From: Neopestalotiopsis rosae
Taxonomy: Eukaryota > Ascomycota > Sordariomycetes > Amphisphaeriales > Sporocadaceae
DNA: 64,000 bases
Direction: 5' to 3'
Assembly (NCBI GenBank): GCA_023078685.1
Contig: JALGAS010000002.1
Location: forward strand, 1,178,001 to 1,242,000
Made by a program: the position numbers and the translations under genes. This document shows, piece after piece, positions 10,585 through 22,640 of the stretch (the first letter of the stretch is position 1; every line of letters begins with the position of its first letter). The notes below the pieces were generated by a model. The model did no database searches, was not told the DNA's origin, and worked only from the letters and a program-made list of their open reading frames with translations.

Positions 10585-13223
10585 ATGTATCTACCACGCG
10601 AGTTGATTTCGAAACTCTACGTCCACCTCCAAAAGACGAGGCATCCTCTGTCGCCGCCCGTCCTCATCCTCGCCGCTCTCGAGCCCGACGCCCTCTGCGC
10701 CTGTCGCATCCTCACCCGTCTGCTCAAACATGACTACATACCGCACAAGATACACCCCGTGGCCGGCTATGGCGACCTCGAACGAGCTGGACAGGAGCTT
10801 GTTGCACCAATGATGGAGACGCGCGGTGGTAGTGGTGGTGTCGTGGTATGTCTGGGCGTCGGTGGCATGGTGGACATGGGCACCATTCTGGGCCTCGAGG
10901 TTGAGGGCGAAGACTCAGGTTTCGGTGGTGTCGAAGTATGGGTTTTCGACTCCCACCGCCCTTGGAATCTGAGCAACGTCTTTGGAGGGTACCCGCTCGA
11001 GGCCGAGGCAGAAGGCGCGTCAAGCTACCAGGCTCGCGCTCCCGAAGGCGTGACAGCGGGGCGTATAAGTCGGACATATAAGCCTGGAAAGGGCGGCATC
11101 ATAGTATTCGACGACGGCGACATTGTGGAGGGCTTGAGCGCGGAACGCGACGCTTACCTTGCGCTGGTGGATATGCCCGATATTGACGAAGAAGAAGGCG
11201 ACCTCTATGGCGATAGCGATTCTGAATCAGAAGGCGAACCAGAGAGACTGGAAGAGCCAACCCTTCCGAAACCAGGGCAAAAGAGAAAATCGTGGTCGGA
11301 TCGAGACGAGAGCAGTGACGAAGAGGACGATCGGCCGCGGCAGAGAAGGCGGAGTAATTCTGTAAGTTTGTGACAATTAATGACAGATGTCACAGGTGCT
11401 AACCACCATTCCAGTCAACACCTATTCCAGATTCGCCGCGCCTCCCAGCGCAACGGGGTCTACTTTCTCTACGCGATCCAGAGATCATTAGGTCCGATGA
11501 CGCCGAAGATCCTCCTTCGGCAGCACAACCTCCAAGCGGTCCATCAGCGCGTTCCTTGCGACGGAAACTGTTACGCATGAAGATAGAGCACGAAACAACA
11601 TTACGAAAATACTACCGCATGGGCGCCTCATATTCCGAACCTGTTTCCGCCATGATCTATTCGTTAGCATCTGAGCTCGGTCGGGAGGACAATGACCTCC
11701 TGTGGCTCACCATTGTAGGCGTCACCTCCATGGAACTCTACGGTCGCTCATCCGGAGGCCTTGCTGTTTCCGTCCGAGGTTCCGAAGCCACACCGGCCAC
11801 AGGCTGGATGGGAGTTCGCGGCGCCAGGATACGACAGTTGCTGCGTGACGAAGTGCGGCGTCTTAACCCTCCAGAGCTTGCATCACAGACTGGCCGAGTC
11901 TCACCGTCAGAAAGTGCAGGCATAATACCTACGACAGCCCGAAGTCCTGAAGATACTTCAATCAGATTATCGCCCGAACCAAGATTTTTGCTTATCCGGC
12001 ACTGGTCCCTTTACGACAGCATGCTCCATTCTCCCTATCTATTTTCAAAACTACGCATCTGGCATGAAAGCGGACTCAAACGATTGCACAAGTTGCTGGC
12101 AAAAATGGGCGTCAGCTTGGTCCAGTGCAAACAAAGCTATACACACATGGATATGATGCTCAAGAAAGAGCTTCGCACCAAACTTCTCAAATATGCCTCT
12201 CTATACAACCTTGATGATATGGTGCCCGCTGCCGAGACGGATGGCCGCGACAGGGCCGGTGCAAAAGACGGCTGGGGCTTTGTACGGAGCTGGGGCTGGC
12301 GTGCTACACTCTCTGCCCAAGACGTGGGAGTTGTGATTGGTGCCATTCTCGAAGTCGGCCGTAATGCTCCCTCTATGGACGGTGAACATGGCCAATCATA
12401 TTCGCAAATTATCAACGCAAATGATGACGATGGTCAGGAGGAAGCGGAAGAATGGGTATCCCGTTTCTGGGAAGCCTATGATGCTTTGGAAAACATTGAC
12501 GCCCTCAAGGCCGGTGTCCCAACAGCACAGTACTTGCACCGAGCAATCTTCCGCACCGGCACCAGTCTCATTGGCAAGAAACAAATCAAGCATCTCAATG
12601 CCTTCCGCATGTGTGTCATCAAGGATGGCCCCGATGTACCATTATTTACGCACCCAGCAGCGCTTACGAAACTAGCGCTTTGGATTGGAGAGGCACTGGC
12701 AGAACAGGAGCGTGACGACAAGGGTAGACTAAGTCACGGTGGTCGTGGTACGCCCCTGGTTGTCGCCAGCTTGAACGAGAAGAGGGGCGTCTACGTTGTT
12801 GTCGGCACGGGAGGAGGTGGAGGTCCCGACCTGGCCTTCCTCGACCGGGAAGAGGCGAAAGAAAAAGCTGCAAAGAGGGAGGAGAAGCAAAAGGAGAGAG
12901 AAGCCCGGCGGAAGATTAGAGAGGAGAAGAAGGCCGCGAAGAGGGCGCAGCGCAGCGAAGATGACGAAGACGACGATGAAGACGAGACAGAATCCGAGGC
13001 GAGCGACTCTGACTCTGACTCGGAGGATGAAGACGAAGAGTCAGAGGAGCGTAAGAAGAAGGGGTATGGACTGAACAAGTTTGGTAGCGCATTCCAGGAT
13101 GTAATCACCGAGACGAATGCACGGGTACGCATCGACAGCTTCGAGCACTGCGTGGTGGAAGTGAGGAAGGATGATCTCCAAGGCTTCCTGGAAAGTCTGA
13201 GTGCAAAGGCGGTCGTCGGTTAG
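10585..13223 (+). CDS. cdc45: DNA replication initiation factor Cdc45
   Basis: Cdc45, part of the CMG (Cdc45-MCM-GINS) replicative helicase, acting in the nucleus at origin firing and fork progression. Two exons, 10585-11361 and 11415-13223, joined across a 53-nt intron in phase 0, give 861 residues, close to other fungal Cdc45 proteins. The N-terminus (MYLPRELISKLYVHLQ...) and the VVCLGVGGMVDM and VFDSHRPWNLSN segments are typical of the DHH-like N-terminal fold. The acidic linker (about residues 195-258) ends at the splice junction. Exon 2 has the conserved TLRKYYRMGASYSEP stretch. A lysine/glutamate-rich helix followed by a long acidic Ser/Asp run lies at about residues 737-805, just before the conserved C-terminal block. 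Single-copy core gene; identification firm. Confidence 0.95.
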
Positions 13224-16071
13224 GCCTTCGTGCCCGACGATCAGAAGAGGAGCTATGAGACAGAGAGAAGCTACTACGGTACAGTGCTGGAAATGGGAAA
13301 AGCATATCATCAGACACAGCTCACGATGCATTTGACGGATTCAACGAAGGTGGCAAATAGGGAGTTGGCTCAGGAGTTGCAGATTATGAAAGGGGACTCT
13401 CCCTCTCTTTTCCTTGTGTGGAAAACGAGAAACTGATTTTTGATGAGCGTTTGTCGGCAGCATCGGAGGCCTTGTTTCCATGGTTAGATATCATATTGCT
13501 TGGGAATATATTCAATGTCATTTTTTGAAACCTGATACTATACAGTTTTTGATGCGATAGTGGTAGGGCTGTCAAGGCCGCTTAGAGCGGCGCAGTACGG
13601 ACTTAAAATGGGTCAACAAGAAGATCTCCAGGGACCACGGCTCCGGTAAACCCGGTGGTGAGTCCGACTCAGCCGAGCAGGCAGTAAAACTATGACTAGA
13701 GTATTGCAAACCTGCTTCGAGGGGAATAACTGATTTCAATAGAAAGACTGATCATCTTATGTATGGTATAATCCCGTGGGCATCTTGATACAATCTAGCT
13801 CAGCGCATCGATGCGACGATCATGCTGGTCACATAAAAATTAATATACAGCAATTGTGACACTAACAAGTGCACTCTCGATATAATATGATCGCGTTTGG
13901 ACGTTGAACTATCGAGAACACAAGCCACAATACGTACTCTTGTATCACCGACAAGAAAGCTTGACCAGTCTTGACTTTTTGATGCTTGTCGAAAAGCTTT
14001 GGCAAAATCAAAAAGCTGGGCAAGCAGGGCTAGATCCCCAAAAGTTCCGCCCAGTTAATGTTGGGAGAGGACGGAAGAGGCAAGTGGGAGCGAATGCCAA
14101 GAAGTGTTTTGATTGTGTTGTTGGAAAAGCCGATTCAATGTTTTCCTTGTCGATTCCCAACCCGTGGCCATGATGGGGTGGCAGGTGGGTGTACTCTGGC
14201 GCCCAGGAATGCAGAACTGGGGCGCGCAGACGAAAAGCAGGCAAGTTGCGTAAAGAGCCATGGAGGCACAGCCACCTCTTACATCATTGCTGATGTGCGC
14301 TCTACAGATCCGTATGTTGGGAGGAAACGCGTGCAATTGGCTAGGTCATATCATGGGAATTTGTGGGAATATGATTCGACCTTCTGGAAGCCCCCCTTGG
14401 AATTCGTATTTCTTTCTGAAAGGCTTCCAGTGTTATGTCTGCCATGAAGTGCCAATCTTCGAATCGGCATGGGATTTTAATTGACATTATGCCATGGTCG
14501 CTGACGAGCGGAGGGGTTTCCCACTTCACGTTGAACCCCGCGTCGTGATTGCCCGTGCTTACTTCTACATGTCCACTGCCAAGTCCATGGGTAACTACGA
14601 GCGCGTATCTGTTCAACAGGTATGTAATGTACAGTACGGCGGCAACATGCAAGGGACAGCAGCGCATATGTACAGTCGAAACTGGATCAGGGAGGGCTCC
14701 GATAGAGCAAAAGGTTGCTAAATTGTATTAAGCACGGAGTTGGACCTTGACACGCGGCCCCAGTGAAACCATGATTTTCTCTAGGGGCGCCCGCCTGCTT
14801 TAGGCCTCGGGCCTCATTGAGAGCATTTGATCATACTTTTTGAGTCTGTCGATGAAACATCTATATCAAGACATGAGAGAAAACCCAAGGTCAAAGGAAA
14901 TATGTATATGATTACAAATGGATGTGAGATTGTGCCATAGTTATATCGCACCACGGTCGCTCGTACTTATCAATACCTAGCCAAAGATTCTTACAACTGC
15001 TCCATTTTCACCAGCCTACGTACAATAACTACGCGTATAGTGCTAAGAGTGTCAACTGGTTACTAGCACACTGACAACGGCGCGTATGTCCCGCTAATTC
15101 TCGATACGTACCGTCACTGCATACATCATCATCAGCCGCAAGTCAATCGCCGCTTCAGTCCGATTCCCCCCTCCACCCACCCGTTCTGGCCTGGCCTGGT
15201 ACTGGCGCTGGCGCTGGCTCAAGCTGCCACTGCCTGCTTGCTTGCCTGCCTACAGAGTACTCGGTACACTGTCCTTGGCCCCCTCCAGATGTCCGATTAA
15301 CCTACCCATACCCGCCTACGTACATCACCTACATTACCTCTTACGTCTGCCCCTCCAGTGCTGCAGCCAACTGAACTTTGACAAGCAATCAGGGAAACAT
15401 TGGTTGATTTACAATCTCAACCTCCCTCTTCCTCTCATCACTAATCTCGTCGCCTCTGCAACCGTTTTGCAGCCTTGCCCGTCGGAGAAGGACATCAAAA
15501 CGTACGTGAAATCTTCTTCTGCTCCATCTCGCCTGTACTGTGCACACGAGACGCCCCGCGCGCACACCAGGACTAACAGCGCAAAAGCCTTGTCCTCGAA
15601 TCAATCACCCACTCGACGGACCACCCAAATCCATACCTACCTAAACCCCGTCCAAGCCGCCTGGGTAATCCTGAGAAATCGGCCCTCTTACTTCCATCTT
15701 TATTGTCGGTCAACACGGTCGTGAATGAAAATAAACATACAGAGAGACTCTGGTAGTCTTTTGAATTCCCTCCCGAATCGACCGACCAGTCATTTTGCGC
15801 GTGGCGGACTTTTTTTTCTGGGTCGGTATCTCGGGGTCCCTTGTTCGCCATCTCAGCGCCGAGGCGTCCCATTCCTCTTTCAACTGCGACACCATCGTTT
15901 GGATCGACGCTGGTCTCCTCTAACCCCTCGCCCCTCGCGACCACGACCCCCCGGAGCGGTACCTTTCAGCAGCACGAAATCCGCTTTCTGTAAACAATAA
16001 AATCCGCCGCCCTTTTCTTTACGCCAAATCCCAGCCTTTGCGCCGCTTCGGTAACCAAACCGTCTGTCAGT
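13224..16071. other. intergenic interval with pyrimidine-rich leader of ncs1
   Basis: About 2.8 kb without a credible coding region. The part from about 15.1 kb to 16.07 kb is pyrimidine-rich on the plus strand, as is usual for long fungal 5' leaders, and probably belongs to the ncs1 promoter and transcript. The rest shows nothing recognisable. Confidence 0.55.
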
Positions 16072-17028
16072 ATGGGTAAATCGTGAGTGGCCCTTCCCTT
16101 TTTTCTTCTGCCTTTCGACAAATTGGTGCTTCTGAACGGGTGCGCATGTCACGAAACAGTGAAGAGAAGCACATTCGTTCGCGACAGGCCACCCCACCAC
16201 CTTGATGGCGGCTCTCTTATCACCACGCGCACTCTGCGTAGCCGCCGTATTCAAAGCAGCGCACGTCTCTCGACCAATTCTTGCTGACCAAACACTGCTT
16301 CCAGACAGTCAAAGTTGTCACAGGAGCAACTTGCCGAACTACAAAAGTCGACGCACTTTGATAAGAAGGAGCTGCAGCAATGGTACAAGGGTGAGCAACA
16401 TACCGACTGCGGGAAACAAGACCTAGCAAAACAACAGAGGGAAACTTGCATGATGGCTAACACTGTTTTCCTCCTTCCTAACAGGCTTCTTGAAGGATTG
16501 CCCCTCGGGCATGCTTACCAAGGAGGAGTTCCAGAAGATCTACCGCCAGTTCTTCCCATTCGGTGACCCCTCGTCGTTTGCAGATTACGTCTTCAACGTC
16601 TTTGATAGCGATAAATCGGGCTCGATTGACTTCAAAGAGTTCATCTGCGCCTTGAGCGTTACGAGCCGCGGTAAGATGGAGGACAAGCTCGACTGGGCCT
16701 TCCAGCTGTACGATATCGACGGAGACGGCAAGATAAGTTACGACGAGATGCTCAAGATTGTCGAGGCGATCTACAAGATGGTAAGATTATGGCATCTATT
16801 CAGTTGCGATTCTCACAAAGGTCACCATGCTAACTTGCTGCCCACAAGGTCGGCTCCATGGTCAAGTTGCCAGAGGATGAGGATACCCCCGAGAAGCGCG
16901 TCAGGAAGATCTTCCGGATGATGGACAAGGACGAGAATGGCAGTCTAGACATGGAAGAGTTCAAGGAGGGCAGCAAACGTGACGAAACCATTGTGTCCGC
17001 CCTGTCTCTATACGATGGCCTGGTATAA
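16072..17028 (+). CDS. ncs1: neuronal calcium sensor 1 (frequenin) homologue
   Basis: EF-hand calcium sensor of the NCS-1/frequenin family, 190 residues, exactly the family length. Four exons: 16072-16082 (only 11 nt), 16305-16390, 16485-16780 and 16849-17028. The introns are 222, 94 and 68 nt. The N-terminus MGKSQSKLS carries the Gly2 N-myristoylation signal. Three canonical EF loops are visible: [24 protein letters not shown] and [12 protein letters not shown]; the first EF hand is degenerate as in all family members. In yeast, Frq1 activates the phosphatidylinositol 4-kinase Pik1 at the Golgi; in filamentous fungi homologues affect calcium tolerance and growth. The tiny first exon means simple ORF calling would miss the true start. 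Confidence 0.96.
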
Positions 17029-17816
17029 TAACATTTTCTTTCCTTTTCGGGAAAGCTAATGATATAACAACCAAACCAATCAAACAAGGTTACGACTGCT
17101 TCGAAAGGTCAAAGATGGACAAAATGTGACCAGGTCATGCACGAACGACAAATCCAAAATACCCTGACCCATGATGATGATGAACGTGTAGGAGGAAGAG
17201 GAGAAAGAGGAGGAGGGGCGTTTGGAAAGGCTGGCGAAGAAAAGGGCAACCTTTATGAATAAACTAGCGCCGAGATGGAATTTCAAGACTTTCTTCTTTC
17301 TTTCTCCAGCTCTATCGTCATGAGCTGTTTTCCTCCTGGAATAAACACACGAAATATATTTGACATGAATTCTTTCATTGTGTTTCCTAACCTCGTAAAT
17401 ATCGGATAAATACCAGTGCAAATGCAATCAGGCTTTCCTCAGCCACATGCCCACGGAAAATACGTGCTTGACCTTCGAGATTTTCGACAACAGCAGATTG
17501 TGGCATGACGGGCACATGATCAGTCACACAAGTCTATATATCAGCACATCTCGCAACATATACAAAGTCAAGTGGAAAAGGGACTCATATGTTACTACAA
17601 TACTATATACATAAATGTTCCCTCACATGATCGCCTAAAGACACGCCAGCAGCACCAGAGTGGGAGAGAAAACAGAGACGCAAAAAGAAACCAACCAACC
17701 GACTTGTCTCGTTATTTTTTTGTGATTCACATCCGATCCGAGTTACCCACCATTGCAAGATAGAAGAAAGGGAATTATTACTAGTACTATATGCTCATTC
17801 AAGAAAAGTCCATCCC
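17029..17816. other. convergent 3' intergenic region
   Basis: About 790 nt between the ends of ncs1 (plus) and the acyl-CoA synthetase (minus). It should hold both 3' untranslated regions. No ORF or RNA gene is seen. Confidence 0.6.
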
Positions 17817-19919
17817 TTATGACGAACCGTAGGCCTCGTCAATCTCCTTCTTGTACTTGCTCACAATGCCCTTGCGGTTCAGCTTCTGTGCGGCAGTGAC
17901 CAGGCCGTTCTGTGGTGTCCACTCCTCATCGGAAACAACGACACCATCAATGATCTCAATGCCCGAAAGTCCGCCCTGGCGACCAGTGTTTTGGAGTTCC
18001 TTGAGCACAGCGCTCTGCAGCTTCTTGTTGTGTACAAGCTCCTCCAAGTTACCGTCGGCAACACCAACCGAGGAAGCAATCTTCTTCAGTGCGGACTCCA
18101 TGGGCACAATGATAGCCACTGGCTTGGTCTTGGAATCATCGGCGTAAACGCAGATGTTGGCAACGACACCAGCCGAGCGGTAAATGGACTCGAGCTTCTC
18201 TAGAGCAATGTACTCTCCGTTCAGAGTCTTGACCAGGTTCTTCTTGCGATCAATCAGCTTGAGATGGCCATGCTCATCCCACTCGCCAATATCGCCAGTC
18301 TTGAACCAGCCACCCTCGGCAATAGCCTCTGCAGTTTCCTTGTCGTTCTTGTAGTACTCCTCCAAAACAGAAGGTCCGCGGATCCAGACCTCACCCTGAG
18401 GGTTGGGCTTGTTTGTGGCGTGGTAACCGGCATCGGGGAAGTCCACAAGCTTGACGTCAATGCAAGCGGGCATGGCACCCAACGATTCCGAGGTCCACTC
18501 TTGAGGGTTCATCAAGCAACCCATGGCAGTAGTTTCCGTGAGACCGTAACCGCTGATCATGGGGGCAATAGCCATGGAGATGAACTTTTGCGTGTCCTTG
18601 GCGATCGGACCACCTCCATTCATGCAGAGCTTCAGCTTGCCACCGGTCGCCTCCTTGATCTTCTTGAACACAATGGCGTCAAGAAGACCTGAGCCGGGAA
18701 GTCCGGCAGCCAAGAGTGTCTCCTTGGCCCACATGGCACCCCAGAACATGTTCTGGACAATAGAAGAACCAGCGGCTACCTTGGCGCTAATACCCTTCTT
18801 GACGTTCTCCCATACTGCCGGTACACCGACCAGGACAGAGGGCTTGAACTCGCGAATGTCACCGGCGCAGTTTCGGACGGATTGGTCGGACAGGGTCTTT
18901 GGGTTACCGTAGCCCATGGTCGTTCCCCAGTAGAGGGACGCGTTCTCAAAGACGAATTCGAGAATGTGAGCCAAGGGGAGGTAAGTCAGAAGACCATCGC
19001 CAGGACCAATGAATGGCTGGACGACAACACTGACACCAGCAACGGCGGCAATCACGTTTCTGTGCTTCAGCGGCACACCCTTTGGCGTACCAGTGGAGCC
19101 AGATGTGTACATGATGCAGCAAAGATCCTCGGGAGCGGGAGGTACGGGGTCGCTGGGGTTCTCCTTGCCAAGCTTCTCAAGATCCTTGAAGCTGATGACG
19201 GTGACGTGAGGGAAGTTGCTCTTGAGAGCGTTGATGTGGTCATCCTTGACCTGGTTTTGGCTGTTCCAGATGACATAGCGCACCTCGGTGGCATCCTTCA
19301 GTACGTTGCCGAGAGTCGGCAGCAGATGGGGGTCCAGGAAAATGGCCTTGGCGCCAGTTGCAACCATGGAGTGTCTCAGACCGTCCTCTCCAAGCGTGTC
19401 ATAGGCCGTTACGATGGGCATGGACTGCGAAGCTGCGGCATGCGACGTGGCCAACCAGTTCTGGCTTGTGGCGGCAAAGATGTGTACGCGGTCTTCCTTT
19501 TCCATTCCGAGTTTCCGCAGACCGGAACCAATGTCGAGAACGAGCTTCTCATACTCGTGGTAGGTCATGTATTCGTAGGAACTGAGCTCGAAAAAGGTCC
19601 AGTTCTTGTCAACTTGTTGCTCCTGCCCATCAATAATCTTCTTGACCTTCTTCGTCTCCTGGTGGGTGCGCACCAGGCGACGGGAGCCCAGTGCTTTGGC
19701 GTTGCCAAACTTCTCGGCGCTCACGCGCACAAGCTCGTAGACGGTCGAGATGTTGTCGACAGGCTTGGAGATGAGGCCGTCTTTGGCGAGAGGGTGGCGG
19801 CGCGGGATAGTCTCGCCCTCGACGGGCTTCGAGTCGGGTACTTCGATGGAGAAGGGACCGCGCGCCGACATCTTTGGCTGAAGCGCCAGATGTCTGTACT
19901 TTGCGTCTGCCCACGACAT
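17817..19919 (-). CDS. long-chain acyl-CoA synthetase (Faa1/ACSL type)
   Basis: Long-chain fatty acid-CoA ligase of the ANL superfamily: ATP plus a fatty acid gives acyl-AMP, then acyl-CoA, for lipid synthesis and fatty-acid import. One exon, 700 residues, the usual size of the Faa1/Faa4 group. Motifs in order: P-loop YTSGSTGTPKG at residues 271-281; the YLPLAHILE block near 313; the NGGGPIA segment near 434; GYGLTETTA at 457-465; and the fatty-acyl signature region from TGDIGEWDEHG (541 onward) through IDRKKNLVK to LNGEYIALEKLE. No N-terminal membrane segment or C-terminal SKL peroxisome signal is visible (it ends YGSS), so a cytosolic, lipid-droplet or ER-associated role is more likely than a peroxisomal one. 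The Met at residue 17 is an alternative start. Confidence 0.94.
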   Translation of the reverse strand: MSWADAKYRHLALQPKMSARGPFSIEVPDSKPVEGETIPRRHPLAKDGLISKPVDNISTVYELVRVSAEKFGNAKALGSRRLVRTHQETKKVKKIIDGQEQQVDKNWTFFELSSYEYMTYHEYEKLVLDIGSGLRKLGMEKEDRVHIFAATSQNWLATSHAAASQSMPIVTAYDTLGEDGLRHSMVATGAKAIFLDPHLLPTLGNVLKDATEVRYVIWNSQNQVKDDHINALKSNFPHVTVISFKDLEKLGKENPSDPVPPAPEDLCCIMYTSGSTGTPKGVPLKHRNVIAAVAGVSVVVQPFIGPGDGLLTYLPLAHILEFVFENASLYWGTTMGYGNPKTLSDQSVRNCAGDIREFKPSVLVGVPAVWENVKKGISAKVAAGSSIVQNMFWGAMWAKETLLAAGLPGSGLLDAIVFKKIKEATGGKLKLCMNGGGPIAKDTQKFISMAIAPMISGYGLTETTAMGCLMNPQEWTSESLGAMPACIDVKLVDFPDAGYHATNKPNPQGEVWIRGPSVLEEYYKNDKETAEAIAEGGWFKTGDIGEWDEHGHLKLIDRKKNLVKTLNGEYIALEKLESIYRSAGVVANICVYADDSKTKPVAIIVPMESALKKIASSVGVADGNLEELVHNKKLQSAVLKELQNTGRQGGLSGIEIIDGVVVSDEEWTPQNGLVTAAQKLNRKGIVSKYKKEIDEAYGSS

Positions 19920-21185
19920 GATGACGGCGATGAGTGCGGTCAGTAGGATGGTCCGGGTGAGGAGAGGATGCAGCTTTGCAGATGGAAGTAAAGGGTCAAC
20001 CTCAAGACGACGAGGGACCGGACAATGGGGAGGGAGTCGGAGGTTGGGAGGACGTCGGGGTTAGGGAGAGGAAAAAGAGATATTGTGGACGAGAGAGGTG
20101 CCGGATGGAGGAGATCAACACCAGGGGTTCAAATTGGCAAGCCGAGGGCAACGTCCAGATGGATGGCAAAAAGAATAGGGCTTGTGGGGGATATAAAAGA
20201 TGAAAGACCGAGGTTTGAGGGGATCACGACGGAATTAAGCAATGCAAAGTTATGTGCGACGTCGTCTTTGGGTTTCGTTTCCCTGCTCTCCGTCACCTTG
20301 TCTGATCCGGCGGTGGTCGTCCTGATCGGCTACCTAACCTACCTAGCTTAAGCCTTGGAGCTTCGCAGACGAAATGACGAAAACATTTGGGGCAATAGCT
20401 TGGTGCTGGAGGCTAGCGAATCTGCCTAGGTACGTACCCGGCCCAGCGCCTCTAGTGTCCAGTTATGCACCGCACAGATGCCGAGCGCCAATCACGACGG
20501 TGCGATTTAGAGCGGGGCCTAGCGCGACAAATGAGCAGCTGCCAACCCCCCAGGCAGTCAATCTTCAATGTTCAAAGGTCGCTTGGTCCAGGCCAAGTCC
20601 CAGCCTAGAGTCCAAGCTCCAGATTTTAAACAATGACGAACTCATCTCCACGTTCCCTACCTACCTGCTACCTTGCCTGCCAAAAACTTGCCAGTCAGCA
20701 CTTGAGGCATTCCAAGCCACAGCTGCCATGTTATCCCTATCTCGGGGAATATTTAGATAACCCATTAGTCTATTTGGCAGATCTATAGCCAAGTCAATAT
20801 TATATTTCAAAGGTACTCTGCATATAATATTTGAGTTTGATATGCAATAGTTCACAACACAGTATGGATCCAAGGTGCAGGTCTGGGTAGTGAAAAGGGA
20901 TGGTTGATTTGAGAACATGTCTACCATTCACATAGCATTCACCGCTGATTTTCTCAAGACATGTCAAGTCAGGTCGGACTGTGAGACTTGCTCGTGCTCT
21001 ACATATGTGCCTTGTCCAGGTGATAGCATCTGGATATAAGCCACAATACCAAGCCCGACCACCAGACCCCAGCCAAGAGTCGCCCAATCAGAGTAGTCTA
21101 GCCAGCCAAGCTTAGTGCGAAAACTGACCAAAATGTGCACCTTTTCTGTCTCACGAACCAATTATATGAGCCAGAGTCGAAAAAT
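19920..21185. other. divergent promoter region
   Basis: About 1.27 kb between two genes transcribed outward. No supported ORF. The TACCTA/GGTAC words at about 20327-20350, 20424-20440 and 20657-20675 resemble the palindrome at 3868. Confidence 0.55.
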
Positions 21186-22251
21186 ATGGACAGCTTTTTA
21201 CAATTACTAGATGCAGAGGTGGAAGATCCAGATGAGGGTTCGTTCCCGAGATGTATAGTCTTGTTCAACAAGTTGCGCGACTAACAAATCATATCATTTA
21301 GAAACATTTCTCCTCTTCAGTCGCGAGATACCCTCCCAAAATCTTGGGTTTGTGGACGCTAGAGCATCAAAGTTGGAATTGACCATTGCTGGCAGAGACT
21401 ATGTCATTCACCAATCCCCAACCGTTCTCTCCTCAAATCGTGCGGGAGGAACTACGGGCGCTGGTGAGTATATCCGAGTTTCTCTGGGGGTACATAAACG
21501 GTGAAAGTCTCTAATGCTCATATTCACAGTTCTTTGGAAGATAACTCCCATGTTCGCAGAATGGATTACTTCTCCCAGTAATCCTCTATGGAAGACGGCC
21601 ATTCTCAAGCCATCTTCAACCGTTCTTGAATTGGGATGCGGCATATCGGGTCTCACGGGCTTGGCCTTGGCCCCGTCCATTTCAAAATATGTGCTTAGCG
21701 ACCAGTCATATGTATCCAAATTCGTTGAGACTAATCTGGCAGAAAACGCCAGTCGCGCGACTATGAGCGGCGCTGGGTCTCGTCGCAAGGGAAAGGGTGC
21801 TTCTGCGGTACCCAAGACTGATGTGGGCTTCACCCCTCTGGACTGGGAACTCGACGAGGTCACCTCTGACCTGACTGGGTCCGCGAGCGTCAAGAGTTTC
21901 GACGTCGTCATTGCCTGTGATTGCATTTATAATGACGCCCTGATCCGTCCCTTGGTCCAGACGTGCGTTGATGTGTGCAAGTTGAGGGCAACAGATACGG
22001 AAGGGCCCAGTGAGCCGGCTGTCTGCATCGTGTGAGTATCCTCTTGCAATTGTTCCACTCAGCCCAGTCTTGTGTGGCTAACCGTGCAAACTTGCAGGGC
22101 TCAACAGCTCCGTGATCCCGAGATATTTGAGGGATGGGTAAAAGAGTTCCATCAGCACTTTCGCACATGGCGTGTCCCCGAATCTGCTCTCACTGAGGAA
22201 CTCAAATCCAACGCTGGGTTTGTCGTTCATGTGGGCATTTTGAGAGAATAG
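21186..22251 (+). CDS. EFM6/METTL21-like protein-lysine methyltransferase
   Basis: Class I SAM-dependent methyltransferase of family 16 (METTL21/EFM group), which methylates lysines on proteins such as translation elongation factors. Four exons, 21186-21237, 21302-21463, 21530-22031 and 22098-22251, join across introns of 64, 66 and 66 nt to 289 residues. Motif I is VLELGCGISGL (SAM binding); the post-motif PLDWE is present; the family-diagnostic motif appears as ACDCIYND. The first donor is GTTCGT, weaker than the others, but the reading phase (1) and the resulting DEETFLLF junction are consistent. Related fungal proteins are sometimes labelled as pyrimidine deaminases; nothing in this sequence supports that. 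EFM6 (eEF1A lysine) is the closest functional guess, not proven. Confidence 0.82.
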
Positions 22252-22553
22252 AGAAATCATAAATCAAATGAAAGATACCAACTGCGAAATAACAGGACTG
22301 TATGACTCTGGTATTAGGAGATCTTGCTTCCATAGCGGTCAAATGGTAAGCCAGGCTGTAATAACCACGGGAGGCATCCCTGGGTCGACAAACGCGATGG
22401 TGGATGCCAACGGCCGCACCTTCCATACTTCATCAGAAATGACATGATACCTGCTGCTCTTGCCAAACAACAATATTCCTCCTTGTGCTTGTTGCCCTGT
22501 CCATTTGATCCTAAACACTGCATGAAACATCAACAACAGACAGAGAAGATCAG

Positions 22554-22625
22554 TCCGGTGTGGTGTAACGGCTAACATTAAGGATTCTCACTCCTTGGCT
22601 CAGGGTTCGATTCCCTGCACCGGAG
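22554..22625 (+). tRNA. tRNA-Glu (anticodon CTC)
   Basis: A 72-nt cloverleaf without intron. Acceptor stem TCCGGTG pairs with CACCGGA (7 bp) and the discriminator is G. The anticodon arm AAGGA/TCCTT encloses the loop TTCTCAC, giving anticodon CTC (Glu). The T arm CAGGG-TTCGATT-CCCTG is perfect. The D arm has GTGTAACGGCTAAC. A run of T at 22636-22640 follows. Confidence 0.95.
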
Positions 22626-22635
22626 ACGATTCAAA

Positions 22636-22640
22636 TTTTT
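22636..22640 (+). terminator. RNA polymerase III terminator
   Basis: Five consecutive T residues 11 nt downstream of the tRNA-Glu, the usual Pol III stop. Confidence 0.75.

Noticed and set aside
15242..15724. 160-codon plus-strand frame upstream of ncs1
   Set aside because: Lies in pyrimidine-rich leader DNA; composition follows the base bias and no family is recognised.
18882..19946. 354-codon open frame on the plus strand
   Set aside because: It lies opposite the acyl-CoA synthetase gene and is an antisense shadow of its GC-biased codons.
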